DNA of 64,000 bases, from positions 1 to 64,000 of the forward strand of contig VCJN01002920.1 of the NCBI GenBank assembly GCA_006384855.1, in the 5' to 3' direction. Source of the DNA: Tetraselmis striata (lineage: Eukaryota > Chlorophyta > Chlorodendrophyceae > Chlorodendrales > Chlorodendraceae). Shown in pieces: positions 13,189-24,944 of this stretch. The notes under the pieces are model-generated. The model searched no databases. It was not told the DNA's origin and worked only from the letters and a program-made list of their open reading frames with translations. Each line of letters starts with the position of its first letter. The first letter of the stretch is position 1. The translations under genes were made by a program, and so were the position numbers.

Positions 13189-13732
13189 CTAAGTTAAAAT
13201 AACAAAAGACAAATAATTCAGTCGTTGTGACGTCGACACCACATGCATAAGGCCGCACGCGTGCACGCAGCCAGCACCAACTGCACTGACATCTCGGACT
13301 CACCTTTCCACGGCGGGGATTCTGGTAGGGTTGGCATCGCCTTCACTCGTCGAAACGGGGTTCGCCTAACCGCGCCTAACACGGTACTTGTACTGTATCC
13401 GTACTCAATTTTACTGTACGATTACTGTATTCCGTATCACCCCGCGCCTTACCGCGCCTTACCGCGCCTATATCTTCTTTCAGTCAGCTTATCTCGGCGG
13501 TGGTCGCGAGTACCCGCGCCGCCATGACTGCCATAGCAGTACCCGTACGCAAATGGTACGTGATATGACGGCGTACCAGTACCGGAACTGCCCTTTTTGT
13601 AATTCACACCAGTACCAGTACCAGTACCAGGCCGCTTTTAGGCGGCTTGCTGTGTTGATTTTCTAATTCTGGGGAACTGCCCTTTTTGTAATTCACACCA
13701 GTACCGGGATATCGTGCATGAACTAGTTATGC
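13189..13732. other. Spacer with short direct repeats
   Basis: No gene seen. A 30-base string (AACTGCCCTTTTTGTAATTC...) occurs at about 13586 and again at about 13676, next to a short CAGTAC array. Confidence 0.4.
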
Positions 13733-13849
13733 ACTGCTGTCGCACACTGCACATTGCTGCACACTGCGCACTGCAGCGCACACTGTCGCACACTGCACAC
13801 TGCACACTGTTGCACACTGCGGCGCACACTGTCGCACACTGCACACTGC
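13733..13849. repeat. Imperfect GCACACT-type microsatellite
   Basis: About 15 imperfect units of 6-9 bases built on CTGCACA / GTCGCACA. It reads through without coding potential. Confidence 0.75.
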
Positions 13850-14210
13850 GCTAGTACTGCTGTACTATAATAGAATCCTTTATGCGGGCCGCGCGCACCG
13901 CGTCCATCACACAGCAAACTTCCTCACCCACCCCGAGCTGCACATAGCGCGCTTGCCCCCAGTGCGCGCGGCTACTGCGCATCACGCCCCCCGGAGCGCA
14001 AACCTTACCCCATGGGTACACATTACTGGCGGTTGTCGGGCAGGTGGTCAACATCGGCTGTGCACTCGGCCGCATCAGGTACGGACGCCGCCCTTTTTGC
14101 CCCACTCACCCACTGCAGCCCACCCACGCCAAACATAATCGGAGACATCTCGGCACCGATCCCACCCGACACGCACCCGATATCGCTAGAGGGAGGGGAA
14201 GCTGAGGTCG

Positions 14211-14930
14211 TTGCCGTGGCGGATTTTTGAGTTCCTCCGTTGTTCTCTCGCATCGTCCGTTGATGCTACAGCGGGTTGGAGGCTGAAAACCGCGCCGACG
14301 TCAGCGGACGTTCGCGCCGACGCAGCGCCCCAACGATATGGCGCGACGCGAGAACTGCGCTCGGTGCGTTCTGGCCGTTTCGGCCACCAGCCCGCCGCCT
14401 CCGAATTCTGCCGGAAGTGTGGCAAGTCCACCACAGTAGATGGCCTACCAGTGGTACGCGAGGAGGCGTTGGTCTCGGCGGTGACCGAGGCGATGTACGA
14501 CCGCATGAACGGCCACGGCCACCACATGGAGCTGCCAACTGGCTACTCAGTGGGCCCAAGTGATCCAAAGGCGTGGCCCTTCCTCACTGCCTTCGATGAT
14601 CCCAAAGTATACGCAATGCGCGAGCTGCATGCGCTGTGCGAGGCGCATTTTATGGACCCGATGGACGATAGCGATGCTCTGCGCGATGTGATGGGCTAGG
14701 ATTCAGCGCACCAATCCCGCCACCGCTTCCCATAGAGACGGGTGGCTATGTATTCTGGTGGGAGGCGCTGCCGGGCAAGAGCGAGGCAGACAAGCTGGAA
14801 CAGTAGGCGCTCCGAACTGTGCGCTCAGAGCGTGCGCGTGAGTTGGGTGAGCGCGCTCGGAAGTTGCGCGCTACGGAGTGGCAGGAGCGCATGGAGCGAG
14901 AGTGAGCGGGTATCTCAGACAACACCAGCG
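14211..14930 (+). other. Unrecognised ORFs, possibly a decayed gene
   Basis: A 162-codon frame (14211-14699) contains a CRKCGK zinc-type pair and a compact, non-repetitive second half ending ALRDVMG. After its stop, a frame near 14737-14920 reads FWWEALPGKSEADKLEQ, a stop, then a charged helical stretch. This looks like a real protein that has decayed, or exons of one. I do not recognise the family. The start of the first frame is uncertain. Confidence 0.35.
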
Positions 14931-16661
14931 AAGGCGACTATTCAGCGCCCCGCACATCGGCGCAGTTCTGAAAGCTACGACAGCATTGACAGGTGGGATG
15001 CGGTAAAGTGCGGGCCATATGAAAAGAAGTACTTCATGCAGAGGAGGGCGGGGCGCGAAGCAACGATGGAGGCGGGAGGCGAGGCGTTCAGCATCGGTGA
15101 GGGGGGCTGAGGGCAGCGGTGAGCCGAGCACCTGCCGCTCATGTGACATAGCTGTCTATGGCAAATCCAGTAAGGGCGAGAAGGGGAAGGGACACGCTCA
15201 CTAGATGTAATTAATGCATTCACATCTTCCTTCGCTTCGTCGCCGCTTTCTCTGCCATCTCTGCCTTCACGGCACACGCCTTTGCCTTGGGCAGGTGGGG
15301 CTGTGCACGATGGGCTGGTCCATGCATGTCACGGTGGTGCGCGATCAAGGTGCTGCGCGTCGTGACTTGGCCAGTGCTGGAGAGCATCACCTTGCCGGAC
15401 TTGAGCAGGTGCTGGGGCTGTTGGTTGCTGCCGTTGCGGAAGCCCTGCTTGATCTCCATGTTTGCAGTGCTCCATGCACTGAGCACTCAATGCGTCAAGG
15501 TTGCCATGCAGTTCTATCCATCGGGAAATTGCCGTCATGCAACTTATTCATGCACGGAGTGATGTCCTTTGCTGCCGCGATGTTCATGAAGGCTGCGAAG
15601 AATACCTCCGTAGCTGCCCGTAGCTTGTAGGTCAAGGTAACTTATTTCGTTGTCGCTGAGCGCCACCTCAAAAACAGCGCGATGACTTCGCCTCCCGTTG
15701 TGTTTGCAGTTGGAGATGCGTGCTATCAACGCCTATGAGCACTGGACTGTGGGAGGGCCCGATCAACACTGTCTTCCAGCAGGACTTTGTCTTCCCGCCC
15801 AGGATTGTGCATGGCAGACTTGTCACATATACATGGACAGAGGCCAGCAGCACTGCTGGCAGGGGGCGGCGGCAAAGGGCCGCCGGTGACGCTGTGCCGA
15901 GGCAGATGATCGGGTGATGGGCCACCTGTGTGATATATTATTGCTGAAGCATCTTACATGTTGTTGTTGCTTTCCTGCACTTTGCGCTGATGCTCATAGT
16001 GCAGCCCGGCACGGGTGGTGCTCCTACTTGAAGCACTCCCATGCCTACGACATCGCCGCCCTCGATGAGGATGATGGCGGTGTTGATGCCATGCAGTAGT
16101 AGCATATACGTAGCAACCGTGGCGTGTGTGAATTGAGCATATCCATATGTTGCGGGAGCAGTTGCGTAGTATGGCAGGCGCATGATACATATAGGCGTCG
16201 GTTGGGTCTGGGATTTCCAAATGTAATGTTAAGCAATACTATCTTACGAAACATGGCCAATCTGCATTATGCTTGCACATATTGCGCGCATGCCTGCTTC
16301 ACTAATTTTCCTGACACACTCACAGCATTTTTTTTTGATACTGACAACATGGGTCAATGTTACGCATGGATGCCGCGGCGTACTGCAGTATCGTCGCGAG
16401 CAAGCATTGTCAACCGATGTTGACACAAAAGTTTGCATTTGTCTTTGCCGTTATACACATCTGTACTTTTGTGAATTTCATGTCATTTGTGGTATGTATG
16501 TTGATTTGCATGTATTCTGTTCAGCAATAAGATTAATGTGAAACGCGTTGTGCATTACATACAACAGCAGATGCATCGTAGTGTCATTGATTATGTTATT
16601 GTGACGCCCCGGGTACCGAGGTACCATTACTACTCGAGACTGATGCAATGATATAAAGTAC
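14931..16661. other. Spacer with no supported gene
   Basis: Several short frames exist on both strands but none shows family motifs. The string TGTGACGCCCCGG near 16600 resembles LTR starts of some plant elements; no partner copy is visible. Confidence 0.35.
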
Positions 16662-17422
16662 GTGATGAGCCACCAGCCGCGCGCGCACTTTCACTCTTCG
16701 GCACTTCCTCTTCGCCTATTTATGCTGACCGCTTCGCATGAAGAGCAGATCGCCCTGCTCGCCCCCCGTGCCACCATGGCCTCCGTCAGCACCTTCCATG
16801 CCGCTGCCGGGACGGATGACGCGTCGTGGGAAGATATCATGCTGCCGAGAGGAGCACGCGAGCCCCCGCCTGTCCCGCGCGGCCCGCCCCTGCGCTACTA
16901 CCTCACGACAGTCAGCGCCGATGACACGTCGAGCGTTTTTGACTGGTCAAGCTGAACGGCCCGTCTGCCCACCTTAATTGACCGTGGAGGAGGAGCAAGC
17001 TGCCTTGCTTAAATCGATGAAGCCGACGCATGCAGCAAGGGTTCTTTGCATCCCTAGTGCAAAGGTGCGCTTGCCGGCCGGTTTACCTGCTCATCGTGTA
17101 GCTAGCTGCTGACGTTGTCGCTGCCCCAGCGAGTGTCGGCGACTAAGTGTTTTTTCTTTCATCACTACCGCAGTCCGGAATCGACCAGAACGGCGCTCCG
17201 GTGCAAGACCTGTCTACCGGCTACAGCCCCCCTCCCCCGCTCGCTCGACGAGCTCATGTTCCCCGTGCGGCTAGATCCCCGGCGCTTCAGGACGCTACTG
17301 CGAGGATGCAGGCTGGACGCCAGAGGAAGCAAGCGCAACGGGAGCGCGCGGCGGCATCATGCCAGCCCCGTCAAACAAGCTCCCTAGCCGCGGGGCGCAG
17401 CAGATGGCAGCAACTGCCATGA
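16662..17422 (+). pseudogene. Unknown repeated gene family, copy 2 (two exon-like pieces)
   Basis: Piece one, 16662-16955, is a frame rich in acidic and proline residues that stops at 16955. Piece two starts after CAG at 17173 and reads SGIDQNGAPVQDLSTGYSPPP, then VPRAAR, then DATARMQAGRQRKQAQ. Piece two is the homologue of 12867-13188. The family is unknown. Stops between the pieces suggest an intron or decay. Confidence 0.4.
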
Positions 17423-17494
17423 ATAGCATGCCCCAGAAGTAGCTGCGACCTCCACTCAAGTGGAAGGTGCGCCCCCTTAGCTAGCTAGCCCTAC

Positions 17495-18045
17495 GTTCGC
17501 CCTAGCTAGTCGATCTAACCACCGCACAGTCCCCGACGTCCACGTGTTGGAGCGCGCCCGACTTGGCTGATCTACTAAATGGGTTATACATGTATTCAAG
17601 TCGGATGCTTTAAGAAACGCCCGAGCCCGTGCCGCAGCGGCCGTAGCCCCTATGGGCGCATGCAATATCCAAAGCAATTCCCGCATCATCTGTGCAGTGG
17701 CCACCCAAGGGGAGTTTTTACCCACCCCAATGAGGCACCGCAAGCACTGATTGAGTACGGTTTGTAATTTATTTGCCCCGCTAGTTGTATCCATGTCCCA
17801 TACACACCCGTAAGTTAAAACCGGCAGTACAGATAGAGGTTTTAGAGACAGACACACGCACATCAATAGGAATTATGTCCCGTCCACCGACTAATACCGA
17901 ATCGAGCGCCTCAATGGCGCGTTTACCCTTCTTAACCCGGTCGTCTACTATGTGTTGCATACCCAAATCCGATTTAATGACCACACCCAAATACCTATAT
18001 TCATTTACAACCGGTACCCATTCCCCCCCAAGCTGCCATCGGGCA
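17495..18045 (-). mobile_element. LINE fragment, post-RT region (family 1)
   Basis: Minus-strand frames read EWVPVVNEY, YLGVVIKSDLGMQH, then VLPVLTYGC and LQTVLNQCLRCLIGVG, the region that follows the RT catalytic core in many LINEs. At least one frameshift lies near 17810. It is the same family as 26449-27845 and 49505-50700. It is cut off before the zinc-knuckle region. Confidence 0.7.
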
Positions 18046-18815
18046 GCCTGTTCGCGCGCGTGACGCGGTCTCGTAGGAATATCGGCCTAATCGCCGCATC
18101 CTTCCCCCCCTAATCTGCAACATCGCCGGGCCGCCCCGCGGCCCGGCGCTAAGAGGGTTCTGCTTAAATGTAGGCTTTTTCCTTCCCCAGTACTTTCCGT
18201 GCATTCTCTTGACGCTCTCCCTGTAACCAAAAAGTTAAATATCGGCCTAACTAATGCCTTCACCCCACACTTGAGTACAGGGTACCCCAAACCCCACCTG
18301 TACCTGGTACCTGTAGTAGTTTTTTGTGTAAGCGCGCGCCCCGCATATCTGCCGCCGATCAGTGCCGCCGCAGCGGCGGCGGCGGCGCTCAACAGGTGGG
18401 CGGCGGCGCGCGGGCAGATTCGCTGATGCCCGGCCGGGCCGGTCGGTGGGCGGCAGCAGCGGACGACGTTTTTAGGATGCGACGATGATAGATGGTGGTC
18501 CTGCCGCCGAAGCGCTAGATAATCCTTACCCGCCGCTGAGTTGTCGCTCATGATATGAATCCTTACTCTACGACGAACTCCTGCGGAAATCGTATTATGT
18601 CGTCAGTACAGGTGCAGGTACCCAGGGAGTGACACCTCTACCTTCGCGGAAGTGGCATCCGGTCATCTGCAGAACACCCGAACGTGCGCCACCGTCGACA
18701 GGGCCATCCACAAGCCGACCACGCCAAGTTCACTTATTTCCATCGCTCAGTCGGCTGCGTACTTCATCAGCACCGCAGCTGCGTGCCACTTTCCGGCGCC
18801 TCGTTTTCGCACAAC
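18046..18815. other. Spacer and UTP6 upstream region
   Basis: Contains a GCC/GGC-rich stretch near 18360-18410. No TATA-like word is obvious just before the UTP6 start. Confidence 0.35.
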
Positions 18816-21800
18816 ATGGCGGACACTGTGAGATATGTTATGGAGGAGATGGTTCCGGAGCTGGAGGTGAGTCAGCCTTCATCCTTATTGAGAAGCGACA
18901 TCTGAAGTTTTGGACAGTGGACTTGCAGTCTCGTACGTTCGGGTCTCTTATCTCGTGTTTTGAACGTGACACCCAGGACCTGGAGAAACGAGGCTTCTTC
19001 ACCAAGGCAGAGCTGCGGAGCATCGTGAAGAAGCGCACCAACTGCGAGTACGCGCTCAAGAGGCGCGCCGCCAGGGTTTCGGATTTCATGAAGTTCGTGC
19101 CTTCTCAGTTTCTGCTCCCTGCCCCCTCATCTAGCTGTCAGCACTGCCAACAGATGGTATTCTGTCCGTATCTCTCCCATAAAGTCTGCATGGGGCCAAA
19201 AAGTACGGCAGTTCCCAACGTATGCTCGGCGTCAGCCTGTCCCGCCTTCCCTCACCCGCCCTGTGGTGCGCTTTACACGGTGGTGCTCCAGGTACATTGA
19301 GTATGAAATCGCGCTGGAGGAGTTGCGCAGCCTGAGGGGTAGGATGATGGGTAGTCCAGGCAAGCGCAGTCTGGCGGACTACTGCATTGTCCGCCGCATC
19401 CACTTTATCCTTGAACGCGCCACCCGAAAGTTCCGGGGCGACCTGCGCCTCTGGGTGCGCTGGCTGGACTTCTGCCGGGCCTCGCACTCAAGCCGGCAGA
19501 CCTCGCGGGTGCGTACCGATTTCCCTCGCCTGTGCCATCACCGCATGAAAGCTTCCCCGGCCAGGGAACTTATGCCCGCACTGACTCGTTTGTTTGTCAG
19601 GTGCTGGCCAAGGCGCTGAAGCTGCACCCCACTGTGCCTGGCCTCTGGACACGGGCCGCCGCGTGGGAGTTTGAGCACAAGCGCGACGCAAGCGCGGCCC
19701 GCAAGCTTATGCAACGCGGGCTGCGGATGTGCCCTCACAGCCGGCAGCTCTGGGCGGAGTACTTTCACTTTGAGCTGCTCTACGCAGCGCAGCTGCGCGC
19801 ACGGCGCACAATCCTTGGCCTACCCAGCAGTGGTGAATATTCCCTGGCCCTCTTGGGCCCTGCATATCCCAGCCCGTGCTTTGGCTATGTCTGCAGCAGC
19901 TGCTGCTGGTATTCTCAAGCTGTTGCTGGGGCTGTGTGCAGGCGGGCCTGCTTCTTCAGGCGAAGCAGACGATGGGGACATGGATGACAAGGAAGGGGAC
20001 ACACTGGAGGCTGGGACGGATGAAGTTGAGGCGGCTGCAGCAGCTGGCCTCTTGAGAGGCGCAATTGCGCAGACTGTGTTTGAACAGGCAGAGGATGTGT
20101 TTCCCGAAGACCTCGACCTGCCGGCAGCATTCCTGCGTGTGCTTGACAAGTTTGATTTCGAGGGTAAAGCAGAGCTGGAGGCCCGCATCCTGTCCAGTAT
20201 TGAGGGGGTCTCTGGTCAGGTGTGCCCGTACCCAGCACTCTGGCTAACTGCTGCTGCCTTGCGGCTTGTACAACTCTTCGCACCCATAGCCTCTGCTGTT
20301 GCCGCAGCAAGATCCCTACCGCTCACAGAGGATGCTGCGCTTTCCAGGAAGCGGAGAAGTGGGACATGTTGGCTCGTCGGGTGGATGCTCCCGACTTGGA
20401 GCACCCTGAGTCGCTGCTTCCGGCTGTTGAGGCATGCTTCGCTGTCTATGAGAATGGGGTGAAGGCAACGCCCAGCGTGGAGATGTTCGTCAAGTTCCTG
20501 CTCTACCTCCACGAGAAGATTGACGCACTCTGTGCCGCTGTTGAAAAGTGAGCGCCATGTCATATATATGGTGGTGCGGGAAACGCGAAACGCGGGTGGT
20601 TACATGGGGGGGGGGGGGGGGGGGGGGGCGGGGGCGCGAGTCTCTTTTCTCCCGGCACGCCGCCCATGGCTGCCGCGAAGACCTTACCGCGCAATATCCA
20701 CCCTGCGGCCTCATATACACTGACGCTGCTCATCCAAGCGCGCCGGAAAGGGGGCAGCATGGAACATCAGGTTCGTCGTGTTTGTACCTGTCGCTAGTGC
20801 CGGTACCACATCTACCAGCGGCTATGGACTGGTCTAGTCATCGATTGCAAAAGTGCAGCGCTGATCCTGCGATGTCGTAGTAGTGTGTCGGACCTGGACA
20901 GGGAAGCCAAGGGGGGAGGTGGGGGGGGGGGGGGGGGGGATCACCTCTACTGCTGAGGACGCAAAGTCTCGTTTCTCCCTGAATGCCGCCCATGTTTGCT
21001 GCGAAGACGTTACCGCGCAACATAGACAATGCGGCCTCATCTGCCCTGACGCTGCCCACCAAAGCGCGCCAGGGGGAGCACAGAACATCCAAAACTGAAG
21101 CACACCCCAAAGTCTTGACATCAGAAAGAAGCGTAGCTAGTCTTCTCATCATACATTCCCCCTCCCAGTTATTCGGCATCTTGTGCTAAACAGCGATGAC
21201 ATCCTCACGGCCGCACCGGCCACAATGTGTTTCCCCATCGGCACTGCGTCACTATGCCTGTGCATCTTCCGCGTCTCTGTTGTGCAAGTCCTGACTCAGC
21301 CCGGCGTGCCTGTTGCCGCAGAGACCCCAGCCGAGCCGACGCGTACTTGCGGGCTCTTGATAGCCTGGCCTCCAAGAGCTTGGATGTACACCAACGTAGC
21401 GTGGCCGCCGGTGCTGGCAGCGGTCTACACAGCTGGGCAGACCTGACACGGCGCTGCGGCCTTGTAGCAGAGGCTAAGGCGGCAGTCGCAGCGCACAGCC
21501 TGGCGGCTGCCCCGCCGGACGCAATCCACTCCAGTATCCACGTCCACCGGCTTGAGCTGGCAGCTGTATGTCAGCACCTGGAGCCCGACACTGTAAGCGC
21601 CCCCCGTGGCAACAGCCGCCAGAAACAGGGCAAGACAGCCAACGCATCTGGCCCTGCACTACCCGCTTTTGCGGATGCTGTGGAAGAAGCGCTCCAGGCA
21701 GCAGCGCAACAGGTCGGCCAGGAGGCGCTGTGGCTGTGCGCACTTGAGCTTGTGGCTGCGCGAGGTGACTCGGCCGCCCTGACCCGCTTCATGACTGCTC

Positions 21801-22686
21801 TGGAGGCCAGCATTTCGGGGACAGCAAAGGTATCAGCAACCCCCCCCCCCCCCCCCCCCCCCCACCTGTCAATCTTCATACAATTATGATATTGTATCCG
21901 CCGGCTCAGACTCGGCCGAGTGAAATGGGTTGCATTGCGCTGTGCAGTTTAGGAGTCTGTTACAGGTGGCTTCCACGGCCATCCAATTCTTCAGTTGCTC
22001 GGTGTACAGTGAACTGCATGTTGCATTTTCCCTGGCATTGCTGCAGCAAGCGAATCTTACCCGTTAGCATCCTGTGGCCCGTACCCGAGATTTGGCGCAT
22101 TATACCCAGTGTCAAGGCATTCAGTGGCACAAATCAGACCATATAGGCATACAAGTTGGGCCGTGCTAAGGGAATGTTGGGAGGTGTCCATTCCCGCTAA
22201 CCGATTGGCTGGTCCCTGCCCAGGCAATAAGGCCCTCGTCAATCTCTCTTTGCAGGGGCGCTAACATCGCTGTAACTCTGCTCCTGTCCGGCGCAGGGGC
22301 CAATGCGCGGTGGCATGGGCGAGGTCGCTGCGGCGGCGGTGGAGATGGTGCACCAGACGCGTGGACTGGATGCAGCCAGGGCCGTATACCGCCGGCTGTT
22401 GAGCCTGCCCCCTGCCGGCGGGTCGCTCTTCCACGCACTCCTGGACCTGGAGCTGGACGCCGCGGCTGTCGTCCCCGGGGGCGGAGACCGTGTTGAGGCG
22501 CTCTTTGAGGCCGCAGTGGGCGCCTACGGGGACGTGGACGCCGACCTTTGGCTGCGCTATGTAGCCTGGGCGCAGACGTCCCGCACCACGGCGGCGAAAG
22601 GCCTGTACTGGCGCGCCAAGAAAGCACTGCTGGAGCCCTCTGCTTTTGTCATTGGCCACCAGGCGGCTCTGCTAGCTGAAAGCTGA
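18816..22686 (+). CDS. UTP6: UTP6, U3 snoRNA-associated small-subunit processome protein
   Basis: Nucleolar component of the SSU processome (UTP-B subcomplex), needed for early 18S pre-rRNA cleavage. Exons: 18816-18866, 18977-19092, 19292-19508, 19601-19832, 19942-20219, 20348-20547, 21322-21829 and 22297-22686 (TGA). All joins keep frame and give 663 aa, against about 600 in animals. Marks: PELEDLEKRGFFTKAEL at the N-terminus, DFMKYIEYEI, KFRGDLRLWVRWLDFC, then HAT (half-a-TPR) helices such as GLWTRAAAWEFEHKRDASAA, KWDMLARR, and the C-terminal LYWRAKKALL. An acidic insert (EADDGDMDDKEGD) begins exon 5. The 774-bp intron 6 carries a duplicated G-run repeat. The start has a clean N-terminal match. 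Confidence 0.92.
20560..21095. repeat. Two diverged repeat units with G runs inside UTP6 intron 6
   Basis: Units at about 20580-20770 and 20880-21092 share this order: a G run (20606-20628; 20921-20939), TCTC-TTTCTCCC, GCCGCCCATG, GCGAAGAC-TTACCGCGCAA, TGCGGCCTCAT, TGACGCTGC and AAGCGCGCC. Together they make this intron much longer than its neighbours. Confidence 0.7.
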
Positions 22687-23191
22687 GCTCTGTCCCTGCG
22701 CTGGCCCGGAATGCGCTTGACTCGCGCTGCTCATTCATTCGATTGGGGAGGCCAATCATGGTATGGGCTTTCAGCACTTTCAGGAGCTCGCGTATGTCTC
22801 TAGAGGCGCCAGCGCTGCTGTCTGCAGCTACGTGGAGAGGCATGCAACCAAACTGGGAGTAAGTATGCGCGCGCAGGGCATGTATCATTGCGCATGCCGG
22901 AACATCAATGTCTCTTCCTGTGCTTTCTCACTCAGAATCGTGTTGACTGCGCATCTTGCCACGCTAATTAATAGTTGCCATGACTCAAACAACTGTTGCT
23001 GCATAACTGCCAGCAGTGGCTGCGTCAAATGGAAGTTCTTGTCCACAGTATACCATGTCACAGACTGCGCCAACTCCGCCACCACGCAACTTCCAGCTGC
23101 CCCCCCCCCCCCCCCCCCCCCCCCTCTCGCCCAGGAAATTGCAAGGAACATCTGACTAGCCATTGCCCTGCGCCTGGAAAGCCTCTTACGC
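22687..23191. other. Convergent intergenic region between UTP6 and the protease gene
   Basis: Holds a C run of about 25 bases (23100-23124) on the + strand. No gene is visible. Both neighbouring transcripts must end here. Confidence 0.5.
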
Positions 23192-24944
23192 TCAGCGCAT
23201 GGCGATATATAGGCGCCGGCGACGACTCTGGCCATTGGCTGCCTCGAATACCACGCGGCGCTGCGCCCAAATGTCCAACCCCAAAAGCGCGGCCGGCCCA
23301 CGGAATGCGCTGCCCTTTCCGTCGCCAAGCAGCTGCCCAAACACCGGCATGTCGCCGACGCCTGCGTCTACAGGGTCCCACGCCACCCATCCAGGCGGCG
23401 GCGGTGCAAAGCCCAGACCGGCGCCGCCTGGCCGTTTGAAGGGCTCTCCCGCAAAGTCGAGTCCCAGCTGGGTGGTGCCCAGTGTGAAAGGCTTCCCGTC
23501 CACGCCCAGGACGCTGACGCCAGGGCGGCTGGCGTAGGATGGATCGCCGCGGGGCGGAAGCCCCATGGCTGCCGCACCTGCCCAGTTGACGACGGAGAAG
23601 GACGCACCGCAGTCGACAATTCCCAAGATGGGCTGCTGCTGCTTTCCGGAAGGGCGTGGAGGGCACGACACGGATGCCCAGGAGGCCGGTGTCGTTGATG
23701 ACAGCAGCCGGCACCTGGCAGACCGCACCGTTGATCAGATGCGAGAGAAAGCCAACGTCCATGCACTGCCAATTCTGCGCTCCTCCCACCCTGACCATAC
23801 CCACCTGAAGCTAGCACCCCTGTGCGCCCTGCAACAACCACCACTTAGCACCTTCCAGTGCCCCGAGCGCCCGCCACGACTTCTCCTCCTCTCGGCGTGC
23901 CTTCCCCCTACTCTATCATTCTCAGTTCACCTCTGTTGTGGTGATCCTCTCCTCCCCCCGCCTCACCACCACCACCACCACGACCGACAGTACCATCATC
24001 ACTACTACCAATGGTACCAGCACCACCCAGCATCGCAGCCGTCTTCAGAAACAGCCTGAGACAATTGGAGAACAGCATGAAACAGCGGCCACAAGGGGCG
24101 ATAGGGCACTTTAGAGCCACTCTGGTGCAGGTGCCTGAACGTGTCCCATGCTCTTGCAGGGCTGAGCAGCCCGCTGGGGCTGGTGAGTCGCTGGGGCAGA
24201 TTCCGGCAGAGGAGCGCATACCTCAGCTAGCCCCGCCCGGTCAGCCACCGCACGGGCGGCGCCTGGGCGCCAGAGTCGCAGCCGTCCCGCCAGGAAGTCA
24301 AGGTCGGCGTCAAAGAGGCTCAGGAATTCCATGCCCAGCATGCCCTCCACCGGGTCGTGACCCGGGTCGAGGTGCTCTTGCGGGAAGGGCGCCACGATCG
24401 CGGGCAGCGGTGGCAGTGGAAGCCCCCCGATCTCCGCGCCCTCCAGCGTGACCAGCTCACCTGGGGACGTGGCCCCACCCGCGCCCAGGCCGGCAACAGG
24501 CGCACCGCCGCTGCCGCGAAGCTGCAGAGCCATGCGCAGGTGCGGGCTGACCAGCTCGCCCGTCAGCCCCGAGTCCAGCATGAACTCAATCGGCCCGACG
24601 CCACCCACACTTATGGGCACCAGCGCGTAACCCGCGCCCAGTGCACCTGCCGGCAGCTTGAGCCGCGCCATGGGAACGTCTGCCACCGGCGCCTCGCGCG
24701 GGGCCGCACCCGCTCGCGCTTGTAACATCGGCAGCAGTGGACTCGCAGCCACCCCCGCCAGGAGCAGTCCCCTCCGAGGGACACCGGAACCCGGGGTGCC
24801 TTGGCGGTCATCGCACGCTCGCGTAGGCTGGCCAGCCGGGGCTCTGAGACGAAGGGCACGTACCGGCGGCAGCACGGCCGTGCGGATCCTGTGCCTAGGG
24901 TCCAGTGTCGGTACCCTGCGTTGCGCTGCTACGGTGGCCATCAT
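23192..24944 (-). CDS. Aspartyl protease-like protein with transit and twin-arginine leader
   Basis: Minus-strand exons 24944-24222 and 23804-23192 (TGA). Two clan-AA type sites are visible: FMLDSG in exon 1 and GIVDCGASFSVVN in exon 2, each followed by hydrophobic loops and later LLGLDI. This suggests a two-lobed pepsin/retropepsin-like fold; the second motif has Cys in place of Ser/Thr. The start at 24944 opens an Arg/Ala-rich, acid-poor stretch like a chloroplast transit peptide. PRRGLLLAGVAAS and ARAGA follow, like a thylakoid Tat signal and cleavage site. An extra C near 23665 breaks the frame of exon 2; removing it restores about 444 aa. Substrate unknown. Targeting is inferred. Confidence 0.65.

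Noticed and set aside
13733-13849. Possible CRISPR-like array
   Set aside because: Units are 6-9 bases with no spacers. It is a microsatellite in a eukaryotic genome.
16600-16660. Possible LTR start (TGTGACGCCCCGG)
   Set aside because: No second copy, no primer site and no element coding sequence beside it.
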